Shown in pieces: positions 51,301 to 62,462 of a stretch of DNA of 64,000 bases; the first letter of the stretch is position 1, and each line of letters starts with the position of its first letter. Under the pieces are notes generated by a model. It was not told the origin of the DNA, did not search any database, and saw only the letters and a program-made list of their open reading frames with translations. The position numbers were made by a program, and so were the translations under genes. This DNA comes from Bathymodiolus brooksi (Eukaryota; Mollusca; Bivalvia; Mytilida; Modiolidae). Location: positions 16,321,506 through 16,385,505 of the forward strand of contig OY804579.1 in assembly GCA_963680875.1 (NCBI GenBank). Direction: 5' to 3'.

Positions 51301-52822
51301 GGTACACTCAAAGTCAAATGTAGTGTGCACGACACATTTCTAGAGTAACCTTCCATCAGGTACGCTCAAAGTCAAATGTAGTGTGCATGACACATTTCTA
51401 GAATAACCTTCATCAGGTACACTCAAAATCAAATATAGTGTGCACGACACATTTCTAGAATAACCTTCATCAGGTACACTCAAAGTCAAATGTAGTGTGC
51501 ATGACCCATTTCTAGAATAACCTTCATCACGTACGCTCAAAGTCAAATGTAGTGTGCAAGACACATTTCTAGAATAACCTTCATCAGGTACGCTCAAAGT
51601 CAAATGTAGTGTGCACGACATATTTCTAGAATAACCTTCATCAGGTACACTCAAAATCAAATGTAGTGTGCACAACACATTTCTAGAATAACCTTCATCA
51701 GGTACACTCAAAATCAAATGTAGTGTGCACGACCCATTTCTAGAATAACCTTCATCAGGTACGCTCAAAGTCAAATGTAGTGTGCACGACACATTTCTAG
51801 AATAACCTTCATCAGGTACGCTCAAAGTCAAATGTACTGTGCACGACACATTTCTAGAATAACCTTCATCAGGTACGCTCAAAGTCAAATGTAGTGTGCA
51901 CGACACATTTCTAGAATAACCTTCATCAGGTACGCTCAAAATCAAATGTAGTGTGCACGACACATTTCTAGAATAACCTTCATCGGGTACGCTCAAAGTC
52001 AAATGAAGTGTGCACGACACATTTCTAGAATAACCTTCATCAGGTACACTCAAAGTCAAATGTAGTGTGCACGACACATTTCTAGAATAACCTTCATCAG
52101 GTACGCTCAAAGTCAAATGTAGTGTGCTCGGCACATTTCTAGAATAACCTTCATCAGGTACGCTCAAAGTCAAATGTAGTGTGCACGACCCATTTCTAGA
52201 ATAACCTTCATCAGGTACGCTCAAAGTCAAATGTAGTGTGCACGACACATTTCTAGAATAACCTTCATCAGGTACACTCAAAATCAAATGTAGTGTGCAC
52301 AACACATTTCTAGAATAACCTTCATCAGGTACACTCAAAATCAAATGTAGTGTGTATGACCCATTTCTAGAATAACCTTCATCAGGTACGCTCAAAGTCA
52401 AATGTAGTGTGCACGACACATTTCTAGAATAACCTTCATCAGGTACGCTCAAAGTCAAATGTAGTGTGCACGACACATTTCTAGAATAACCTTCATCAGG
52501 TACGCTCAAAGTCAAATGTAGTGTGCACGAAACATTTCTAGAATAACCTTCATCAGGTACGCTCAAAATCAAATGTAGTGTGCACGACACATTTCTAGAA
52601 TAACCTTCATCGGGTACGCTCAAAGTCAAATGTAGTGTGCACGACACATTTCTAGAATAACCTTCATCAGGTACGCTCAAAGTCAAATGTAGTGTGTACG
52701 ACCCATTTCTAGAATAACCTTCATCAGGTACACTCAAATTCAAATGTAGTGTGCACGACACATTTCTAGAATAACCTTCATCAGGTATGCTCAAAGTCAA
52801 ATGTAGTGTGCACGACACATTT
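48317..52822. repeat. 3023-bp HOR: 26-mer, 27-mer, 26-mer
   Basis: The 26-monomer units 48317-49799 and 51340-52822 (1483 bp each) agree in monomer order and translate to two 499-codon frames with a single visible residue difference (P to R near 51530, or its equivalent near 52500). The marker gctcggc lies at 49103 and 52126, exactly 3023 bp (53 x 57 + 2) apart. The intervening 27-mer 49800-51339 is itself made of two similar halves of about 12 monomers, each with the series atgctc, aaattc, cccat. Confidence 0.85.
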
Positions 52823-53305
52823 CTAGAGTAACCTTCCATCAGGTACGCTCAAAGTCAAATGTAGTGTGCATGACACATTTTTAGAATAACCTTCATCAGG
52901 TACACTCAAAGTCAAATGTAGTGTGCACGACACATTTCTAGAATAACCTTCATCAGGTACGCTCAAAGTCAAATGTAGTGTGCACGACACATTTCTAGAA
53001 TAACCTTCATCAGGTACGCTCAAAGTCAAATGTAGTGTGCACGACACATTTCTAGAATAACCTTCATCAGGTACGCTCAAAGTCAAATGTAGTGTGCACG
53101 ACACATTTCTAGAATAACCTTCATCAGGTACGCTCAAAATCAAATGTAGTGTGCACGACCCATTTCTAGAATAACCTTCATCAGGTACGCTCAAAGTCAA
53201 ATGTAGTGTGCACGACACATTTCTAGAATAACCTTCATCAGGTACGCTCAAAGTCAAATGTAGTGTGCACGACACATTTCTAGAATAATCTTCATCAGGT
53301 ATGCT

Positions 53306-53308
53306 CTA
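53306..53308 (-). other. Private TAG nonsense (gctctaag)
   Basis: In a single monomer gctcaaag has become gctctaag, so TTG becomes TAG on the minus strand. I found no second copy, which suggests the change is younger than the surrounding duplications. The neighbouring segment 53306-53923 otherwise resembles 45077-45778. Confidence 0.8.
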
Positions 53309-54529
53309 AGTCAAATGTAGTGTGCACGACACATTTCTAGAATAACCTTCATCAGGTACGCTCAAAGTCAAATGTAGTGTGCACGACACATTTCTAGAAT
53401 AACCTTCATCAGGTACGCTCAAAATCAAATGTAGTGTGCACGACACATTTCTAGAATAACCTTCATCAGGTATGCTCAAAGTCAAATGTAGTGTGCACGA
53501 CACATTTCTAGAATAACCTTCATCAGGTACGCTCAAAGTCAAATGTAGTGTGCACGACACATTTCTAGAATAACCTTCATCTGGTACGCTCAAAATCAAA
53601 TGTAGTGTGCACGACACATTTCTAGAATAACCTTCATCGGGTACGCTCAAAGTCAAATGTAGTGTGCACGACACATTTCTAGAATAACCTTCATCAGGTA
53701 CGCTCAAAGTCAAATGTAGTGTGCACGACCCATTTCTAGAATAACCTTCATCAGGTACACTCAAATTCAAATGTAGTGTGCACGACACATTTCTAGAATA
53801 ACCTTCATCAGGTATGCTCAAAGTCAAATGTAGTGTGCACAATACATTTCTAGAATAACCTTCATCAGGTACACTCAAAGTCAAATGTAGTGTGCACGAC
53901 ACATTTCTAGAGTAACCTTCCATCAGGTACGCTCAAAGTCAAATGTAGTGTGCATGACACATTTCTAGAATAACCTTCATCAGGTACACTCAAAATCAAA
54001 TATAGTGTGCACGACACATTTCTAGAATAACCTTCATCAGGTACACTCAAAGTCAAATGTAGTGTGCATGACCCATTTCTAGAATAACCTTCATCAGGTA
54101 CGCTCAAAGTCAAATGTAGTGTGCAAGACACATTTCTAGAATAACCTTCATCAGGTACGCTCAAAGTCAAATGTAGTGTGCACGACATATTTCTAGAATA
54201 ACCTTCATCAGGTACACTCAAAATCAAATGTAGTGTGCACAACACATTTCTAGAATAACCTTCATCAGGTACACTCAAAATCAAATGTAGTGTGCACGAC
54301 CCATTTCTAGAATAACCTTCATCAGGTACGCTCAAAGTCAAATGTAGTTTGCACGACACATTTCTAGAATAACCTTCATCAGGTACGCTCAAAGTCAAAT
54401 GTACTGTGCACGACACATTTCTAGAATAACCTTCATCAGGTACGCTCAAAGTCAAATGTAGTGTGCACGACACATTTCTAGAAAAACCTTCATCAGGTAC
54501 GCTCAAAATCAAATGTAGTGTGCACGACA

Positions 54530-57500
54530 CATTTCTAGAATAACCTTCATCGGGTACGCTCAAAGTCAAATGAAGTGTGCACGACACATTTCTAGAATAA
54601 CCTTCATCAGGTACACTCAAAGTCAAATGTAGTGTGCACGACACATTTCTAGAATAACCTTCATCAGGTACGCTCAAAGTCAAATGTAGTGTGCTCGGCA
54701 CATTTCTAGAATAACCTTCATCAGGTACGCTCAAAGTCAAATGTAGTGTGCACGACCCATTTCTAGAATAACCTTCATCAGGTACGCTCAAAGTCAAATG
54801 TAGTGTGCACGACACATTTCTAGAATAACCTTCATCAGGTACACTCAAAATCAAATGTAGTGTGCACAACACATTTCTAGAATAACCTTCATCAGGTACA
54901 CTCAAAATCAAATGTAGTGTGTATGACCCATTTCTAGAATAACCTTCATCAGGTACGCTCAAAGTCAAATGTAGTGTGCACGACACATTTCTAGAATAAC
55001 CTTCATCAGGTACGCTCAAAGTCAAATGTAGTGTGCACGACACATTTCTAGAATAACCTTAATCAGGTACGCTCAAAGTCAAATGTAGTGTGTACGACCC
55101 ATTTCTAGAATAACCTTCATCAGGTACACTCAAATTCAAATGTAGTGTGCACGACACATTTCTAGAATAACCTTCATCAGGTATGCTCAAAGTCAAATGT
55201 AGTGTGCACGACACATTTCTAGAATAACCTTCATCTGGTACGCTCAAAATCAAATGTAGTGTGCACGACACATTTCTAGAATAACCTTCATCGGGTACGC
55301 TCAAAGTCAAATGTAGTGTGCACGACACATTTCTAGAATAACCTTCATCAGGTACGCTCAAAGTCAAATGTAGTGTGCACGACCCATTTCTAGAATAACC
55401 TTCATCAGGTACACTCAAATTCAAATGTAGTGTGCACGACACATTTCTAGAATAACCTTCATCAGGTATGCTCAAAGTCAAATGTAGTGTGCACAATACA
55501 TTTCTAGAATAACCTTCATCAGGTACACTCAAAGTCAAATGTAGTGTGCACGACACATTTCTAGAGTAACCTTCCATCAGGTACGCTCAAAGTCAAATGT
55601 AGTGTGCATGACACATTTCTAGAATAACCTTCATCAGGTACACTCAAAATCAAATATAGTGTGCACGACACATTTCTAGAATAACCTTCATCAGGTACAC
55701 TCAAAGTCAAATGTAGTGTGCATGACCCATTTCTAGAATAACCTTCATCAGGTACGCTCAAAGTCAAATGTAGTGTGCAAGACACATTTCTAGAATAACC
55801 TTCATCAGGTACGCTCAAAGTCAAATGTAGTGTGCACGACATATTTCTAGAATAACCTTCATCAGGTACACTCAAAATCAAATGTAGTGTGCACAACACA
55901 TTTCTAGAATAACCTTCATCAGGTACACTCAAAATCAAATGTAGTGTGCACGACCCATTTCTAGAATAACCTTCATCAGGTACGCTCAAAGTCAAATGTA
56001 CTGTGCACGACACATTTCTAGAATAACCTTCATCAGGTACGCTCAAAGTCAAATGTAGTGTGCACGACACATTTCTAGAAAAACCTTCATCAGGTACGCT
56101 CAAAATCAAATGTAGTGTGCACGACACATTTCTAGAATAACCTTCATCGGGTACGCTCAAAGTCAAATGAAGTGTGCACGACACATTTCTAGAATAACCT
56201 TCATCAGGTACACTCAAAGTCAAATGTAGTGTGCACGACACATTTCTAGAATAACCTTCATCAGGTACGCTCAAAGTCAAATGTAGTGTGCTCGGCACAT
56301 TTCTAGAATAACCTTCATCAGGTACGCTCAAAGTCAAATGTAGTGTGCACGACCCATTTCTAGAATAACCTTCATCAGGTACGCTCAAAGTCAAATGTAG
56401 TGTGCACGACACATTTCTAGAATAACCTTCATCAGGTACACTCAAAATCAAATGTAGTGTGCACAACACATTTCTAGAATAACCTTCATCAGGTACACTC
56501 AAAATCAAATGTAGTGTGTATGACCCATTTCTAGAATAACCTTCATCAGGTACGCTCAAAGTCAAATGTAGTGTGCACGACACATTTCTAGAATAACCTT
56601 CATCAGGTACGCTCAAAGTCAAATGTAGTGTGCACGACACATTTCTAGAATAACCTTCATCAGGTACGCTCAAAGTCAAATGTAGTGTGCACGAAACATT
56701 TCTAGAATAACCTTCATCAGGTACGCTCAAAATCAAATGTAGTGTGCACGACACATTTCTAGAATAACCTTCATCGGGTACGCTCAAAGTCAAATGTAGT
56801 GTGCACGACACATTTCTAGAATAACCTTCATCAGGTACGCTCAAAGTCAAATGTAGTGTGTACGACCCATTTCTAGAATAACCTTCATCAGGTACACTCA
56901 AATTCAAATGTAGTGTGCACGACACATTTCTAGAATAACCTTCATCAGGTATGCTCAAAGTCAAATGTAGTGTGCACGACACATTTCTAGAGTAACCTTC
57001 CATCAGGTACGCTCAAAGTCAAATGTAGTGTGCATGACACATTTTTAGAATAACCTTCATCAGGTACACTCAAAGTCAAATGTAGTGTGCACGACACATT
57101 TCTAGAATAACCTTCATCAGGTACGCTCAAAGTCAAATGTAGTGTGCACGACACATTTCTAGAATAACCTTCATCAGGTACGCTCAAAGTCAAATGTAGT
57201 GTGCACGACACATTTCTAGAATAACCTTCATCAGGTACGCTCAAAGTCAAATGTAGTGTGCTCGGCACATTTCTAGAATAACCTTCATCAGGTACGCTCA
57301 AAGTCAAATGTAGTGTGCACGACCCATTTCTAGAATAACCTTCATCAGGTACGCTCAAAGTCAAATGTAGTGTGCACGACACATTTCTAGAATAACCTTC
57401 ATCAGGTACACTCAAAATCAAATGTAGTGTGCACAACACATTTCTAGAATAACCTTCATCAGGTACACTCAAAATCAAATGTAGTGTGTATGACCCATTT

Positions 57501-59570
57501 CTAGAATAACCTTCATCAGGTACGCTCAAAGTCAAATGTAGTGTGCACGACACATTTCTAGAATAACCTTCATCAGGTACGCTCAAAGTCAAATGTAGTG
57601 TGCACGACACATTTCTAGAATAACCTTAATCAGGTACGCTCAAAGTCAAATGTAGTGTGTACGACCCATTTCTAGAATAACCTTCATCAGGTACACTCAA
57701 ATTCAAATGTAGTGTGCACGACACATTTCTAGAATAACCTTCATCAGGTATGCTCAAAGTCAAATGTAGTGTGCACGACACATTTCTAGAATAACCTTCA
57801 TCTGGTACGCTCAAAATCAAATGTAGTGTGCACGACACATTTCTAGAATAACCTTCATCGGGTACGCTCAAAGTCAAATGTAGTGTGCACGACACATTTC
57901 TAGAATAACCTTCATCAGGTACGCTCAAAGTCAAATGTAGTGTGCACGACCCATTTCTAGAATAACCTTCATCAGGTACACTCAAATTCAAATGTAGTGT
58001 GCACGACACATTTCTAGAATAACCTTCATCAGGTATGCTCAAAGTCAAATGTAGTGTGCACAATACATTTCTAGAATAACCTTCATCAGGTACACTCAAA
58101 GTCAAATGTAGTGTGCACGACACATTTCTAGAGTAACCTTCCATCAGGTACGCTCAAAGTCAAATGTAGTGTGCATGACACATTTCTAGAATAACCTTCA
58201 TCAGGTACACTCAAAATCAAATATAGTGTGCACGACACATTTCTAGAATAACCTTCATCAGGTACACTCAAAGTCAAATGTAGTGTGCATGACCCATTTC
58301 TAGAATAACCTTCATCAGGTACGCTCAAAGTCAAATGTAGTGTGCAAGACACATTTCTAGAATAACCTTCATCAGGTACGCTCAAAGTCAAATGTAGTGT
58401 GCACGACATATTTCTAGAATAACCTTCATCAGGTACACTCAAAATCAAATGTAGTGTGCACAACACATTTCTAGAATAACCTTCATCAGGTACACTCAAA
58501 ATCAAATGTAGTGTGCACGACCCATTTCTAGAATAACCTTCATCAGGTACGCTCAAAGTCAAATGTACTGTGCACGACACATTTCTAGAATAACCTTCAT
58601 CAGGTACGCTCAAAGTCAAATGTAGTGTGCACGACACATTTCTAGAAAAACCTTCATCAGGTACGCTCAAAATCAAATGTAGTGTGCACGACACATTTCT
58701 AGAATAACCTTCATCGGGTACGCTCAAAGTCAAATGAAGTGTGCACGACACATTTCTAGAATAACCTTCATCAGGTACACTCAAAGTCAAATGTAGTGTG
58801 CACGACACATTTCTAGAATAACCTTCATCAGGTACGCTCAAAGTCAAATGTAGTGTGCTCGGCACATTTCTAGAATAACCTTCATCAGGTACGCTCAAAG
58901 TCAAATGTAGTGTGCACGACCCATTTCTAGAATAACCTTCATCAGGTACGCTCAAAGTCAAATGTAGTGTGCACGACACATTTCTAGAATAACCTTCATC
59001 AGGTACACTCAAAATCAAATGTAGTGTGCACAACACATTTCTAGAATAACCTTCATCAGGTACACTCAAAATCAAATGTAGTGTGTATGACCCATTTCTA
59101 GAATAACCTTCATCAGGTACGCTCAAAGTCAAATGTAGTGTGCACGACACATTTCTAGAATAACCTTCATCAGGTACGCTCAAAGTCAAATGTAGTGTGC
59201 ACGACACATTTCTAGAATAACCTTCATCAGGTACGCTCAAAGTCAAATGTAGTGTGCACGAAACATTTCTAGAATAACCTTCATCAGGTACGCTCAAAAT
59301 CAAATGTAGTGTGCACGACACATTTCTAGAATAACCTTCATCGGGTACGCTCAAAGTCAAATGTAGTGTGCACGACACATTTCTAGAATAACCTTCATCA
59401 GGTACGCTCAAAGTCAAATGTAGTGTGTACGACCCATTTCTAGAATAACCTTCATCAGGTACACTCAAATTCAAATGTAGTGTGCACGACACATTTCTAG
59501 AATAACCTTCATCAGGTATGCTCAAAGTCAAATGTAGTGTGCACGACACATTTCTAGAGTAACCTTCCAT
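54530..59570. repeat. 2567-bp (45-monomer) tandem duplication
   Basis: Markers repeat at a fixed 2567-bp offset (45 x 57 + 2): TAA monomers at 55059 and 57626, frameshift monomers at 55575 and 58142 and again at 57001 and 59568, gctcggc at 56290 and 58857, and tctagaaaaacc near 56080 and 58646. Both 25-mer units (55561-56986 and 58128-59553) translate to 480-codon frames without visible difference. The 25-mer is the 26-mer of the previous block minus one monomer. The left limit is estimated from where monomer order diverges. Confidence 0.85.
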
Positions 59571-61402
59571 CAGGTACGCTCAAAGTCAAATGTAGTGTGC
59601 ATGACACATTTTTAGAATAACCTTCATCAGGTACACTCAAAGTCAAATGTAGTGTGCACGACACATTTCTAGAATAACCTTCATCAGGTACGCTCAAAGT
59701 CAAATGTAGTGTGCACGACACATTTCTAGAATAACCTTCATCAGGTACGCTCAAAGTCAAATGTAGTGTGCACGACACATTTCTAGAATAACCTTCATCA
59801 GGTACGCTCAAAGTCAAATGTAGTGTGCACGACACATTTCTAGAATAACCTTCATCAGGTACACTCAAAATCAAATGTAGTGTGCACGACCCATTTCTAG
59901 AATAACCTTCATCAGGTACGCTCAAAGTCAAATGTAGTGTGCACGACACATTTCTAGAATAACCTTCATCAGGTACGCTCAAAGTCAAATGTAGTGTGCA
60001 CGACACATTTCTAGAATAACCTTCATCAGGTACGCTCAAAGTCAAATGTAGTTTGCACGACACATTTCTAGAATAACTTTCATCAGGTATGCTCAAAGTC
60101 AATTGTAGTGTGCACGACCCATTTCTAGAATAACCTTCATCAGGTACACTCAAAATCAAATGTAGTGTGCACAACACATTTCTAGAATAACCTTCATCAG
60201 GTACACTCAAAATCAAATGTAGTGTGTATGACCCATTTCTAGAATAACCTTCATCAGGTACGCTCAAAGTCAAATGTAGTGTGCACGACACATTTCTAGA
60301 ATAACCTTCATCAGGTACGCTCAAAGTCAAATGTAGTGTGCACGACACATTTCTAGAATAACCTTCATCAGGTACGCTCAAAATCAAATGTAGTGTGCAC
60401 GAAACATTTCTAGAATAACCTTCATCAGGTACGCTCAAAATCAAATGTAGTGTGCACGACACATTTCTAGAATAACCTTCATCGGGTACGCTCAAAGTCA
60501 AATGTAGTGTGCACGACACATTTCTAGAATAACCTTCATCAGGTACGCTCAAAGTCAAATGTAGTGTGTACGACCCATTTCTAGAATAACCTTCATCAGG
60601 TACACTCAAATTCAAATGTAGTGTGCACGACACATTTCTAGAATAACCTTCATCAGGTATGCTCAAAGTCAAATGTAGTGTGCACGACACATTTCTAGAG
60701 TAACCTTCCATCAGGTACGCTCAAAGTCAAATGTAGTGTGCATGACACATTTTTAGAATAACCTTCATCAGGTACACTCAAAGTCAAATGTAGTGTGCAC
60801 GACACATTTCTAGAATAACCTTCATCAGGTACGCTCAAAGTCAAATGTAGTGTGCACGACACATTTCTAGAATAACCTTCATCAGGTACGCTCAAAGTCA
60901 AATGTAGTGTGCACGACACATTTCTAGAATAACCTTCATCAGGTACACTCAAAATCAAATGTAGTGTGCACGACCCATTTCTAGAATAACCTTCATCAGG
61001 TACGCTCAAAGTCAAATGTAGTGTGCACGACACATTTCTAGAATAACCTTCATCAGGTACGCTCAAAGTCAAATGTAGTGTGCACGACACATTTCTAGAA
61101 TAACCTTCATCAGGTACGCTCAAAGTCAAATGTAGTTTGCACGACACATTTCTAGAATAACTTTCATCAGGTATGCTCAAAGTCAATTGTAGTGTGCACG
61201 ACCCATTTCTAGAATAACCTTCATCAGGTACGCTCAAAGTCAAATGTAGTGTGCAAGACACATTTCTAGAATAACCTTCATCAGGTACACTCAAAGTCAA
61301 ATGTAGTGTGCACGACACATTTCTAGAATAACCTTCATCGGGTACGCTCAAAGTCAAATGTAGTGTGCACGACACATTTCTAGAATAACCTTCATCAGGT
61401 AC

Positions 61403-61410
61403 GCTCAAGT
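61403..61410. other. 56-bp monomer: second copy of the one-base deletion
   Basis: This carries the same ctcaagtc loss as near 46464, in the same context. It offsets the +1 insertion at 60709, so the distance from 60695 to 62234 is exactly 27 monomers (1539 bp). Confidence 0.85.
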
Positions 61411-62250
61411 CAAATGTAGTGTGCACGACACATTTCTAGAATAACCTTCATCAGGTACGCTCAAAGTCAAATGTAGTGTGCTCGACACATTTCTAGAATA
61501 ACCTTCATCAGGTACGCTCAAAGTCAAATGTAGTGTGCACGACCCATTTCTAGAATAACCTTCATCAGGTACGCTCAAAGTCAAATGTAGTGTGCACGAC
61601 ACATTTCTAGAATAACCTTCATCAGGTACACTCAAAATCAAATGTAGTGTGCACAACACATTTCTAGAATAACCTTCATCAGGTACACTCAAAATCAAAT
61701 GTAGTGTGTATGACCCATTTCTAGAATAACCTTCATCAGGTACGCTCAAAGTCAAATGTAGTGTGCACGACACATTTCTAGAATAACCTTCATCAGGTAC
61801 GCTCAAAGTCAAATGTAGTGTGCACGACACATTTCTAGAATAACCTTCATCAGGTACGCTCAAAGTCAAATGTAGTGTGCACGAAACATTTCTAGAATAA
61901 CCTTCATCAGGTACGCTCAAAATCAAATGTAGTGTGCACGACACATTTCTAGAATAACCTTCATCGGGTACGCTCAAAGTCAAATGTAGTGTGCACGACA
62001 CATTTCTAGAATAACCTTCATCAGGTACGCTCAAAGTCAAATGTAGTGTGTACGACCCATTTCTAGAATAACCTTCATCAGGTACACTCAAATTCAAATG
62101 TAGTGTGCACGACACATTTCTAGAATAACCTTCATCAGGTATGCTCAAAGTCAAATGTAGTGTGCACAATACATTTCTAGAATAACCTTCATCAGGTACA
62201 CTCAAAGTCAAATGTAGTGTGCACGACACATTTCTAGAGTAACCTTCCAT
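61405..62250. repeat. Paralogue of the 46.46 kb segment
   Basis: The one-base deletion (ctcaagtc) near 61407, followed one monomer later by gctcgac, is found otherwise only near 46464. The two segments then share the same order of markers (gtgtatgaccc, gaaacatt, cgggtac, gtgtacgaccc, aaattc). The offset of 14,943 bp equals 262 monomers plus the nine net insertions between them. The segment was therefore copied over about 15 kb, or the intervening DNA was inserted. Confidence 0.7.
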
Positions 62251-62462
62251 CAGGTACGCTCAAAGTCAAATGTAGTGTGCATGACACATTTTTAGAATAA
62301 CCTTCATCAGGTACACTCAAAGTCAAATGTAGTGTGCACGACACATTTCTAGAATAACCTTCATCAGGTACGCTCAAAGTCAAATGTAGTGTGCACGACA
62401 CATTTCTAGAATAACCTTCATCAGGTATGCTCAAAGTCAAATGTAGTGTGCACGACACATTT

